A stretch of 13,435 bases of DNA. It comes from Bacteroidales bacterium (GTDB taxonomy: Bacteria; Bacteroidota; Bacteroidia; Bacteroidales; WCHB1-69). Shown here in pieces: positions 1 through 7,207 of this stretch (positions within the stretch are counted from its first letter, which is position 1; each line of letters starts with the position of its first letter). The DNA is taken from NCBI GenBank assembly GCA_017527945.1, contig JAFXPL010000153.1:1-13435 (forward strand). Reading direction: 5' to 3'. A program made the translations under genes and the position numbers. Under the pieces are notes generated by a model. That model was not told the origin of the DNA. It searched no databases and was given only the letters and a program-made list of their open reading frames with translations.

Positions 1-779
1 GACTCGGCATTGTAGTTGGTGATGGTGCCTGCAAAATAGCAGTTCGTGAAGTTGTCCCCGGTGCTGTTACCTCCCAGGCCGCCTGCGTAGAAGCCGCTGA
101 CGGTGCCGGTGGCGCCGCAGTTCTGGATATGGGTGCCGCCGGAAGAGTTCGGGTAGTTGGCGCCCACGATGCAGCCGATGTTGTTGTGGCTTGCCGACGG
201 GCCGGTACCCGAAGGCGTACCCACCACGTTGGCGTTGACTACCAAGCAATAACGGATGTAGATGGCACCGCCGCTGCGGGTCATGCCCGCGATGCAGCCC
301 ATCATGCCGCACGATTTCACCGTGGGATTATACATCACCAAGGAGTCAATCGTACACGGGTTCTGGATACAGCCGAAAAGACCCGCGTGGAAGTAGTTGG
401 TCTTGTCGCAGTAGAGGTTGTGGATGGCGTGGCCATGGCCGTTGAAAGCGCCCCGGAAACTGTTTCCGGACGAAGCCTCCTCGGACGTGGGGGTCGACGA
501 ACCGCCGATGGGCGTCCAGTTGTTGGTGTTGACCCCGTTGGCGTTCAACCAGATGTCGGCCGTCAGGTTCAGCGTCGCCCCCTGGAAGGAGGTGCCGCTG
601 TTCACCAACTGCGCCACACCGGCAAGCTGCTCAGGAGTGGAGATGTCGAATGACGTCTGGGTGGCATCGTACCACGAAATGTCTGCGGTGCCGTTCCAGA
701 TCGTCTGCGCCTGCGCTCTCGGAAGAATCCCGAAGAGTGTCATCAGGCTAATCACGAAAAAAAGGTAAACTTTTTTCAT
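1..779 (-). CDS. GLUG-repeat exported surface protein, 3' end cut by window edge
   Basis: The frame is open from an ATG at 779 to the left edge (259 complete codons, no stop), so the C-terminus is missing. Residues 1-24 form a signal peptide: MKK, a hydrophobic core, then AQA before QTIWNG. The rest follows the pattern of large Bacteroidota exported proteins: a STPEQLAGVAQLVNSG segment (48-62), LTADIWLN (72-79), NWTPIGG (87-93), FRGAFNGHGHAIHNLY (108-123), HAGLFG (131-136), and GLUG-like units such as IGCIVG (201-206) and FYAGGLGGNSTG (230-241) followed by NCYFAGTITN. GLUG units are known from surface proteins and IgA-peptidase-like proteins and are predicted to stack as a beta-helix. The protein is probably cell-surface or secreted; its ligand or activity cannot be read here. 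The start is preferred because the signal peptide begins there and a promoter lies about 115 bases upstream. No Shine-Dalgarno sequence is visible. Confidence 0.85.
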   Translation of the reverse strand, partial: MKKVYLFFVISLMTLFGILPRAQAQTIWNGTADISWYDATQTSFDISTPEQLAGVAQLVNSGTSFQGATLNLTADIWLNANGVNTNNWTPIGGSSTPTSEEASSGNSFRGAFNGHGHAIHNLYCDKTNYFHAGLFGCIQNPCTIDSLVMYNPTVKSCGMMGCIAGMTRSGGAIYIRYCLVVNANVVGTPSGTGPSASHNNIGCIVGANYPNSSGGTHIQNCGATGTVSGFYAGGLGGNSTGDNFTNCYFAGTITNYNAE

Positions 780-895
780 AATACTGGATTTTGATGAATA
801 ATAGTGATATAAATAACTTGTTTAATTTCAATGTTTTAAATATTTCCCCTCAGCCATTTTCCAGTCAAATCCAACGCTTGATCCAAAAACAGCCG

Positions 896-926
896 CAAAG
901 GTACAAATTATTTTATTATTCACAAA
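896..926 (-). promoter_or_regulatory. Bacteroidota-type promoter for the GLUG protein gene
   Basis: On the minus strand the -33 element TTTG (926-923) is followed by exactly 19 bases and then TACCTTTG (903-896), a full match to the phylum consensus TTTG-N19-TAnnTTTG. Transcription would start near 889, leaving a leader of about 110 AT-rich bases before the ATG at 779. It lies just downstream of the receptor stop codon, so the GLUG gene is separately transcribed. Confidence 0.8.
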
Positions 927-963
927 CAGATGTTGATGTTTTTTTCGTCCTGTGCCGTAAGCC

Positions 964-3444
964 TCAGAACTCCACCATCAACTTCACGTTGATCAGCCGT
1001 CCCGTCAGGTAGGTGGGCACGGGACGCTGGTTGTTGTAAATGTCGGTAACCCACATGTACGACGACACATTGTAGGTGCCCAACAGGTTGAAGACCTCCA
1101 CATATACGCCGGCGTTCTTGATGCTGCGCACGAAGGCGGACTTGTGCTTCATGCGGTCGCGGCTTTGCTCCAGAATCATGAACGAGAGGCCGAGATCGAC
1201 GCGGCGGTACCACGAGGATCGGAACACGCGCATGGCAGGCTCCGCTTTCGGCGGACCGTAGGGCAATCCGCTGGCGAACACGAAGTTCAGGTGTACGCGG
1301 AACTGTGGGAAGCTCGGGATGTGGTCTTGGAAGAAGAGGTTGAACTGCACCCGCTGGTCGGTGGGACGCGGAATGTAGCCGACTTCCACGGTGTTGCCGT
1401 TCGCGTCGGTGCGGTAGTCGCCGATGACATCCTCCATGGTCTTCATCAACGATACGGCAAACCACGACTCCAACCCGCGCACGAACTCGCCGCTGATACG
1501 CAGGTCTATGCCTGTGGCGAAGCCTTTGGCGTTGTTCTCGCCGCTGTAGATGATCTGCACGTTGTTGACGTTGTAGGTGATCAGGCGGTCGAGGTATTTG
1601 TAGTAGGCCTCCGCCGTGAACTTGAACGGGCGTCGCCACAGCTTGAAGCGGTACTCGCTTCCGGCCACCACTTGCGCCGACCGCTGCGACCGGATGTTGG
1701 GGTTAAGCGACCCGTCGGGGTAGCGCATCTCGCGGTAGAACGCCGGCTGGTAGTAGAGGCCGGTGCGGAGGCTGAACTGCCAGTCGTGCTTCCAGCGCGG
1801 CTTGTAGGTGAAGGCTATTCGCGGCGACACGGTGAACTCCTTCGGGTTGTAGGTCCAGAAATGGTAGCGCAGGCCGCCGGTGAGGGTGAATCGGTTCGCG
1901 CTGTCGCCGTCAATTTTCCAGGTATCTTGCACGTAGCCTGTTAAGCGCCAGGTGTTCAGCGTGTTGAAGGAGACGAGATAGTTGTCGTCCCCGAAGTAGA
2001 GCTCGCGGGCGGGGTCGTCGGGCATGACAATCTCGCCGGGCGCGGTGGGGATGTAGGGCAGCGTGTAGCCGGAGGAATCGAGCATCGTCCACTCCCGGAT
2101 GTTGTCGCGGATATATTCGTTCTGGGCCTTCACGCCCCATTCCAGTTTGTTGGAGAACGGGAGCCGGTGCGCACCCTGCAGGTCAGCGGCCGACACCACG
2201 GATGTCAGGTGGTTGCGGGCGTGCTCCAAGTAGCTGCCGTAGCCCAGCTGGTCGCCCATTTCCACCTCGCCGTCGCCCCCGAGACGGATCTCGTTGAGCC
2301 AGTACTGCGCCAGAATGTCATAGGTTTCGCTCTCTTTGGCGTAAAAAGAGGAGAGAATGAGCCGGTATTGGTTGCGCTCGTCGGGGTGGTAGTGGAAGGT
2401 GAGGCCGCCGAGGTAGTTCTGGTAGCGGTCCACCTCCTGGCCCTCGTAGAAGGCGCGCAGCATCTGGGCCTCGCCCACGCTGCCGTAGCGCGTGCTCACG
2501 CTGTCGGGCTGGAAGAGGTAGTAGTTGTAGGATGCGTTTCCTAAAAGGCTGATGGACAGTTTTTTCGTGACATCCCATTTCAGCAGGAACTGCGTATCGA
2601 AGAAACGGGGTTTGTAGTTGCCGGCGGTCTCTAAGGACTTGAGCAGGTAGGCGTTCGACTTGAAGCGGAGGCCCACGAGGAAGGAGAAGTTGCCGGTTTT
2701 GCCCTCGGCGTGGGCGGTGGCGCCGAGCAGACTGGCCGACACCGAGCCGCCGTACTGCACCGGGTCCTTATAGACCACGTCGAGCACGGAGGAGGTCTTG
2801 TCGCCGTATTTCGCGTCGAAGCCGCCGGCGGAGAAGGTGACGTTGCCGGTGAGGTCGCTGTTGATGAAGCTCATGCCCTCCTGTTGTGCGCTACGCACGA
2901 GGAACGGGCGGTAAATCTGGATGCCGTTCACGAAGACTAAGTTCTCGTCGAAGTTGCCGCCGCGAACGTTGTACTGCGAGCTGAGTTCGTTGTTGGAGGT
3001 GGTGCCGGGCAGCATTTTGATGAGCGACTCCATGCCGCCGGTGGGGGAGGGGAGTTGGAAAGTGAGTTTGGGGTTCACCTGCACGTAGCCGGTCGTTGTG
3101 GCCCCGTGGATGTTCACCGTCTCCAACCGTTCGCCCGTGGTGCGCAGCTGTAGGTCCAGCGTGTGGGTCTCCTTCGCCTTCAAGGTCAGCGACACCAATG
3201 TGTCGCGGTGGCTCAGGTGCTGGACGAAGATGCGGATTACACGGCCGGCGGGCACGGAGAGGCTGTATTGGCCGTGTTCGTTGCTGATGGTCTGCAGGTC
3301 GTGGTCGATGACGCGGAACACGGCGTTCTCGATGGGATCGCCAAACTCGTCGGACACAACCCCTTTTACCACAGCGTTTTGCGCAAGGCAGAAAGTCGTG
3401 GCGAACAGAAAAGCCATGATGGTCAGGATGCGATGCTTCATCAT
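964..3444 (-). CDS. TonB-dependent outer-membrane receptor with carboxypeptidase-regulatory-like N-domain
   Basis: The 826-residue protein has a signal peptide (1-21, ending FCLA before QN), an immunoglobulin-like carboxypeptidase-regulatory domain (about 24-100, VVKGVVSDEFGDPIENAVFRV, here seen as KGVVSDEFGDPIENA), a plug domain (about 110-235, including LPSPTGG, YNVRGGNFDENLVFVNG and FSAGGFDAKYGD) and a long beta-barrel rich in alternating aromatic strands. It ends LMVEF; a terminal Phe is the usual barrel-assembly signal. Such receptors use TonB/ExbBD energy to import bulky substrates. No SusD partner, anti-sigma factor or substrate enzyme lies beside it, so the substrate is unknown. The start is a tandem ATGATG; either could serve. 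No good -7 box is seen in the gap to the rpmB terminator, so its promoter is unresolved. Confidence 0.92.
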   Translation of the reverse strand: MMKHRILTIMAFLFATTFCLAQNAVVKGVVSDEFGDPIENAVFRVIDHDLQTISNEHGQYSLSVPAGRVIRIFVQHLSHRDTLVSLTLKAKETHTLDLQLRTTGERLETVNIHGATTTGYVQVNPKLTFQLPSPTGGMESLIKMLPGTTSNNELSSQYNVRGGNFDENLVFVNGIQIYRPFLVRSAQQEGMSFINSDLTGNVTFSAGGFDAKYGDKTSSVLDVVYKDPVQYGGSVSASLLGATAHAEGKTGNFSFLVGLRFKSNAYLLKSLETAGNYKPRFFDTQFLLKWDVTKKLSISLLGNASYNYYLFQPDSVSTRYGSVGEAQMLRAFYEGQEVDRYQNYLGGLTFHYHPDERNQYRLILSSFYAKESETYDILAQYWLNEIRLGGDGEVEMGDQLGYGSYLEHARNHLTSVVSAADLQGAHRLPFSNKLEWGVKAQNEYIRDNIREWTMLDSSGYTLPYIPTAPGEIVMPDDPARELYFGDDNYLVSFNTLNTWRLTGYVQDTWKIDGDSANRFTLTGGLRYHFWTYNPKEFTVSPRIAFTYKPRWKHDWQFSLRTGLYYQPAFYREMRYPDGSLNPNIRSQRSAQVVAGSEYRFKLWRRPFKFTAEAYYKYLDRLITYNVNNVQIIYSGENNAKGFATGIDLRISGEFVRGLESWFAVSLMKTMEDVIGDYRTDANGNTVEVGYIPRPTDQRVQFNLFFQDHIPSFPQFRVHLNFVFASGLPYGPPKAEPAMRVFRSSWYRRVDLGLSFMILEQSRDRMKHKSAFVRSIKNAGVYVEVFNLLGTYNVSSYMWVTDIYNNQRPVPTYLTGRLINVKLMVEF

Positions 3445-3496
3445 CAGAAAACGAACGACGTATTACGTTTTTTTCTCCTTTTTATTGTGTTTCGGC

Positions 3497-3534
3497 AAAA
3501 AAAAACTGCTGTCCGGAAACAGCAGTCCTTTTTT
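3497..3534 (-). terminator. Rho-independent terminator after rpmB, bidirectional in form
   Basis: An 8-bp stem, ACTGCTGT (3505-3512) with ACAGCAGT (3519-3526), encloses the loop CCGGAA. Read on the minus strand it is followed by nine T (3505-3497), a strong intrinsic terminator 28 bases past the rpmB stop. On the plus strand six T (3529-3534) follow two C, so it may work both ways. It separates rpmB from the receptor gene. Confidence 0.88.
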
Positions 3535-3553
3535 CTCTCGCGATGGAAACGGA

Positions 3554-3787
3554 TTATAAGATGCCATTGTCACTGGCCTCGATCAGGCATTGGTAGATGC
3601 CCTTCTTGTTGATGTTGCGCATGCCGTGCGCCGACACCTTGAGGTAAATCCACTCGTCCAGCTCCGGCACATAGAACTTCTTGGTGTGCAGGTTGGGTCT
3701 GAATTTCCGTTTCGTTTTGATATTGGAGTGGGAGACATTGTTGCCCACAATCGCTTTCTTTCCGGTAATTTCACAAACTCTTGACAT
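3554..3787 (-). CDS. rpmB: Large-subunit ribosomal protein bL28
   Basis: The 77-residue protein begins [20 protein letters not shown] and continues [12 protein letters not shown] and [14 protein letters not shown], the conserved bL28 pattern. It is small, highly basic and of normal length. bL28 is part of the 50S subunit. The frame is open 26 codons further upstream, but the ATG at 3787 gives the family N-terminus and the promoter at 3836-3866 lies inside the upstream extension, so the longer start is rejected. It has its own promoter and a strong terminator, so it is a single-gene unit. In many bacteria, including Bacteroidota, rpmB is followed by rpmG (bL33); here no rpmG follows. Confidence 0.97.
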   Translation of the reverse strand: MSRVCEITGKKAIVGNNVSHSNIKTKRKFRPNLHTKKFYVPELDEWIYLKVSAHGMRNINKKGIYQCLIEASDNGIL

Positions 3788-3835
3788 AGTTATCTTCTTT
3801 ATTTTATTATATTTCGGTTTTGATTTTTCGAGCGG

Positions 3836-3866
3836 CAAAAATACACTTTTTTTTGATACGCGCAAC
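3836..3866 (-). promoter_or_regulatory. Promoter of rpmB
   Basis: On the minus strand GTTG (3866-3863) stands 19 bases before TATTTTTG (3843-3836), a full match to TAnnTTTG with a near-consensus -33 box. The leader to the ATG at 3787 is about 45 AT-rich bases. Confidence 0.8.
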
Positions 3867-3890
3867 TGCCTAACACAAAAATATTTTCAC

Positions 3891-3930
3891 CTAACCCATT
3901 AACCTATTAACCCATTACCCCATTAACCGA
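3891..3930. repeat. Octanucleotide tandem tract abutting the glmS stop codon
   Basis: Five imperfect 8-base units fill the tract: CTAACCCA, TTAACCTA, TTAACCCA, TTACCCCA, TTAACCGA. It ends at the base next to the glmS stop (3931-3933) and starts about 25 bases beyond the rpmB -33 box. No hairpin is seen, so it is not a standard terminator. Confidence 0.8.
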
Positions 3931-5781
3931 CTATTCCACCGACACGGACTTTGCCAGATTCCTCGGCTTGTCCACGTCGCAGTCGCGGATGACGGCCACG
4001 TGGTAGGCGAGCAGCTGTAGCGGCACGGAAGCCACCAACGGTGTGAGCAGCTCTTCGGTTCTGGGAATTTCGATGCAGAATTTCGACATGTTCTTCACGG
4101 CGGTGTCGCCTTCGGTGACCACGGAGATGATGGTGCCCTTGCGGGCGATAATCTCTTGGATGTTACTCACCACCTTGTCGTAGGTTTTCTGTTCGGTGGC
4201 GATGACAATGACGGGCATATTGGTGTCTATCAAGGCGATGGGGCCATGTTTGATTTCGGCGGCGGGGTATCCTTCGGCGTGAATGTAGGAGATTTCCTTG
4301 AGTTTGAGGGCCCCTTCCAGCGCCACGGGGAAGTTGACGCCGCGCCCGAGGAACATGGCGTTGGGTTTGGTGGCCACGTACTGCGCGATGCGCTGGATGT
4401 GCTGTTCCTGTTCGAGCACCAGGCGGATTTTGTCGGGGATGGACTCCAGGTCGTTGATTAGCTGGTGATACATCGACTTCGGGATGGTGCCTTTTTTCTC
4501 GGCGAGGCTCAGGGCCATGAGGGCGAGTACGGTCACCTGCGCGGTGAACGCTTTGGTGGAGGCCACGCCGATTTCAGGTCCCGCATGCGTGTAGGAACCG
4601 GCCATGGTTTCCCGTGCCAGGGTTGAGCCCACCACGTTGCAGATGCCGATGACCGTGGCGCCGTGCTGCTTGCCGATCTCCACGGCGGCCAGCGTGTCGG
4701 CGGTCTCCCCCGACTGCGAGATGGCGATCAGCACGTCGTCCTCGCGGATGATGGGGTCGCGGTAGCGGAACTCGGAGGCGTACTCCACTTCAACGGGGAT
4801 GCGCACCAACGTCTCGAACAGATGCTCCGCCACGAGTCCGGCGTGCCAGGAAGTGCCGCATGCCACGATGATGAACCGTCTGGCATTCAGCATCTTCTGT
4901 TCGTATTCGATGATGCCGCCCAAGGAAACCACATCCTTCTTCAGGTTGATGCGGCCGCGCATACTGTCGGTCACTGCCTTGGGCTGCTCGTAGATCTCCT
5001 TGAGCATGTAGGTGTCGAAGCCGCCCTTCTCCAACTGCTCCAAACTGAGCTCCAATTTTTGGAATTCGGGGCGTTTGAGCAGGTGCTTTTCATCGTTTAT
5101 ATTTCTGATTTTCAGAGGTTCGCCGCGTTTGATGACCCCTACGTCGCCGTCTTCGAGATAGACGACATCCTGGGTGTATTCCACGATGGGCGCCCCGTCG
5201 GAGCCCACGAAGTAGTTGCCGCCTGCGCGTCCGATGAGCAGCGGGCTGCCCTTTTTGGCGACGATGAGCCGGTCGGGGTCATCGACCGACAGGATGGCCA
5301 AGGCGTAGGTGCCCTCCACCATGCTCAGGGCGAGCATGACGGCCTCGGGTAGCGCGAGCCCCTCTTTCTGCTGCACGCTTTTGATGAGATGCACAAGCAC
5401 CTCGGTGTCGGTTTCGCTCCGGAAGACGAACCCCTCCTGCAGCAGTTGTTTCTTGAGACTGAGGTAGTTCTCGATGATGCCGTTGTGGATCAGCGCCATG
5501 GAGCCGTCGTCGGCGATGTGCGGGTGGGCGTTCTCTTCGCTCGGCTCGCCGTGCGTGGCCCAGCGTGTGTGCGCGATGCCGGCCGTGCCATGCGTGTCTT
5601 TCCCGGCGCAGTACTGGTCCAGCTCATCGACACGCCCCTTCTTTTTATACATTATTATATTATGGTCTTGCATCAAGGCCACGCCCGCACTGTCATACCC
5701 CCGGTATTCCAGTTTTCGAAGGCCGTTGATGAGGACGCTGTAGGCTGCGCCCGTGCCGATGTATGCTACGATTCCGCACAT
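3931..5781 (-). CDS. glmS: Glutamine--fructose-6-phosphate aminotransferase (isomerizing)
   Basis: GlmS converts fructose-6-phosphate and glutamine to glucosamine-6-phosphate, the entry step to UDP-GlcNAc for peptidoglycan and LPS, in the cytoplasm. The 616 residues match the family length. Residues 1-~220 are the class II glutaminase domain with nucleophile Cys2 (MCGIVAYIG), HTRWATHG (71-78), HNGIIEN (99-105) and SETDTE (122-127). Two SIS sugar-isomerase domains follow, with CGTS (308-311), SQSGET (355-360), ASTKAFTAQ (407-415), ALEGALKLKEISYIHAEGY (487-505) and the C-terminal LAKSVSVE with the ring-opening lysine at 611. All expected catalytic residues are present. It lies 101 bases after the DUF4270 gene, with a heptanucleotide tract in the gap. 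No ribosome-binding site or glmS ribozyme is recognised upstream. Confidence 0.98.
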   Translation of the reverse strand: MCGIVAYIGTGAAYSVLINGLRKLEYRGYDSAGVALMQDHNIIMYKKKGRVDELDQYCAGKDTHGTAGIAHTRWATHGEPSEENAHPHIADDGSMALIHNGIIENYLSLKKQLLQEGFVFRSETDTEVLVHLIKSVQQKEGLALPEAVMLALSMVEGTYALAILSVDDPDRLIVAKKGSPLLIGRAGGNYFVGSDGAPIVEYTQDVVYLEDGDVGVIKRGEPLKIRNINDEKHLLKRPEFQKLELSLEQLEKGGFDTYMLKEIYEQPKAVTDSMRGRINLKKDVVSLGGIIEYEQKMLNARRFIIVACGTSWHAGLVAEHLFETLVRIPVEVEYASEFRYRDPIIREDDVLIAISQSGETADTLAAVEIGKQHGATVIGICNVVGSTLARETMAGSYTHAGPEIGVASTKAFTAQVTVLALMALSLAEKKGTIPKSMYHQLINDLESIPDKIRLVLEQEQHIQRIAQYVATKPNAMFLGRGVNFPVALEGALKLKEISYIHAEGYPAAEIKHGPIALIDTNMPVIVIATEQKTYDKVVSNIQEIIARKGTIISVVTEGDTAVKNMSKFCIEIPRTEELLTPLVASVPLQLLAYHVAVIRDCDVDKPRNLAKSVSVE

Positions 5782-5790
5782 GTCAGGTGG

Positions 5791-5881
5791 GGTTCAAGGT
5801 TCAAAGTTCAAGGTTCAAAGTTCAAGGTTCAAGGTTCAAAGTTCAAACTCTAAGCTCTAAATTCTAAGCTCTAAGCTCTAT
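5791..5881. repeat. Thirteen-unit heptanucleotide tract between DUF4270 gene and glmS
   Basis: Thirteen consecutive 7-base units run without a phase break: eight of the type RGTTCAA (5791-5846) and then five of the type RYTCTAA/T (5847-5881). It begins 9 bases upstream of the glmS ATG and stops 1 base from the DUF4270 stop codon, filling nearly the whole gap. The change of unit sequence with the period kept suggests growth by slippage followed by divergence. Confidence 0.9.
5816..5847 (-). promoter_or_regulatory. Possible weak promoter for glmS inside the heptanucleotide tract
   Basis: On the minus strand TTTG (5847-5844) is followed after 20 bases by GAACTTTG (5823-5816), one base off the TAnnTTTG consensus at a correct distance and about 35 bases from the glmS ATG. 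It is made of repeat units, so the match may be accidental. It lacks the GC patch that follows the clear promoters in this window. Confidence 0.25.
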
Positions 5882-5882
5882 A

Positions 5883-7196
5883 TTAATACGTGGAATAGGC
5901 GATTTCGAGGCGGAGGCGGGTGGGGGAGTCGAGGTGGGTGCCGTCGAGGACGAGACGGTGAGGCCGCACGCCGGAACCGCGCACAATGAGGTTGATGGAG
6001 TTGCTCCAGTCGCCCTGCTGGAGAATCAGTTGCTGCACCCATTTGGTGACGCGGAACCGATATTCGTGCTTCGAGGCGTCGTAGGTGCCACCGTAGTAAG
6101 CGACCGAGGTGTAGTAGTCGTCGTCGGGTATGAAGCGGACGGCGCTGTCAGATTTGCCGATGCCCTGCAGGGTGAGTGCGGTGGGATGGGTGAGATAGGG
6201 GTTGCTGGGTTCCATGTCGGTGACGACCAGTTCGGCACGATGGATGACCACCCGTTTGTCGAGGTGGTCGAAGGCGTGCTCCAGATTCGGGAAGGTGATG
6301 TGGGTCTTAACGCCGCCACCGCCTTGCACGTAAAGCACCTCCTGTCCGATGGCGTGCTGGTTCTGAAGCACCTCCTCCACAAAGTCGCTGCTTTGCGATG
6401 CCTCATAGTTGTGGCTGATGTGGGTGAAGCGGACGCACTTGTCCGAGCAGGGGAACGTGTAGCGCTTGTTCTGCTCGTTGGCATTATGGTAATACAGGGT
6501 GATGCCGGTCAGGGCGCTGGTCATGTTGGAGGTGAGCATGTAGCCCCGGTTGCCGGTGTGCGACACGGCGGTGATGTACAGCCCGGGCAGGTACCCCGAG
6601 AAGTCGTTGTTGAGTTCAGCCTGGTGGTTGAGCAGTTCCTGGCCGAACTGTGGCGACAGGCGGATGCGCATGTGCGCGTTATAGACACCGGTATCGACCA
6701 CCATGGAGGTGTTGGGCCTCAAGGTGTAGCCGTTGAGATTTTGGTTGATCGGGGTCGGGTCGTGTTCCATCGTGGCGTCCTGGTGGTAGGTGGTCTCCGA
6801 GTCGAGGCTTTCGGTGAGCCGGTGCACGCGGATGCCCACGGTGGAGTTGGTGTCGCCGTAATAGCCGGAGATCTGCAGGGTGAGCACCACGGAGTCGATG
6901 GAGGGGGCTTCGCCGAAGTTGACGGCATCGCCGGCCAAGGCGAATTCCGCGTAGATGCCCGCCTCGCTATCCCCGAACACGGGGTCGCTGAGATGGCCCA
7001 GGATGTTGGCCGACAGGTTGGTGGTGCTGATGGTATCCTCCAGTTCAGAGTACGCCTGCAAGGTGACGGTGTCCGTGAAGGTGGTGCCCACCAGGTTGTC
7101 GATCAGGTCGAGGCCGATGTCGGAACTTTCCCTTTTGCAGCCCGGCATGAGAAGGCACGCTAAAAGCGCAAGGGTGCAGAGAAGAAGCTTTTTCAT
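5883..7196 (-). CDS. DUF4270-family lipoprotein
   Basis: The 437-residue protein starts MKKLLLCTLALLACLLMPGC, a lipoprotein signal peptide with lipobox MPGC and acylated Cys20. The mature part (ESSDIGLDLIDNLVGT, then SVVLTLQISGYYGDT, a long central region and RVTKWVQQLI) follows the Bacteroidota DUF4270 pattern of beta-rich envelope lipoproteins. The function of the family is not established; location in the outer membrane or periplasm is inferred. It starts 10 bases after the glgA-like stop, with a Shine-Dalgarno sequence overlapping that stop, so the two genes are almost certainly translated together. A Gly run (VQGGGGVKT) lies near residue 300. No catalytic motif is recognised. Confidence 0.85.
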   Translation of the reverse strand: MKKLLLCTLALLACLLMPGCKRESSDIGLDLIDNLVGTTFTDTVTLQAYSELEDTISTTNLSANILGHLSDPVFGDSEAGIYAEFALAGDAVNFGEAPSIDSVVLTLQISGYYGDTNSTVGIRVHRLTESLDSETTYHQDATMEHDPTPINQNLNGYTLRPNTSMVVDTGVYNAHMRIRLSPQFGQELLNHQAELNNDFSGYLPGLYITAVSHTGNRGYMLTSNMTSALTGITLYYHNANEQNKRYTFPCSDKCVRFTHISHNYEASQSSDFVEEVLQNQHAIGQEVLYVQGGGGVKTHITFPNLEHAFDHLDKRVVIHRAELVVTDMEPSNPYLTHPTALTLQGIGKSDSAVRFIPDDDYYTSVAYYGGTYDASKHEYRFRVTKWVQQLILQQGDWSNSINLIVRGSGVRPHRLVLDGTHLDSPTRLRLEIAYSTY

Positions 7197-7200
7197 GGAA

Positions 7201-7207
7201 TCCTCCT
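7201..7207 (-). promoter_or_regulatory. Shine-Dalgarno sequence of the DUF4270 gene, overlapping upstream stop
   Basis: AGGAGGA (7207-7201, minus strand) lies 4 bases before the ATG at 7196 and overlaps the TAG stop (7208-7206) of the glgA-like gene. It is the only strong Shine-Dalgarno sequence in front of any start in this window, which points to translational coupling of the two genes. Confidence 0.85.

Noticed and set aside
129..653. Long plus-strand open frame opposite the GLUG gene
   Set aside because: It is a shadow of the minus-strand gene: rich in Arg, Val and His from complemented GC codons, without signal, motif or promoter. The minus frame has a signal peptide, recognised repeats and a promoter.
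3788..3865. 26-residue N-terminal extension of bL28
   Set aside because: The family begins at MSRVCEITG, and the rpmB -7 box lies in the extension, so the mRNA would start after the upstream ATG.
5782..5882. glmS ribozyme or riboswitch upstream of glmS
   Set aside because: The gap is almost wholly heptanucleotide repeat and has no room for the conserved ribozyme core.
5934..7163. 409-codon plus-strand open frame opposite the DUF4270 gene
   Set aside because: Although long, its translation is dominated by Val, Gly, His and Asp in the pattern expected from the antisense of a GC-rich gene; no motif or promoter is seen and the opposite frame is a lipoprotein with ribosome-binding site.
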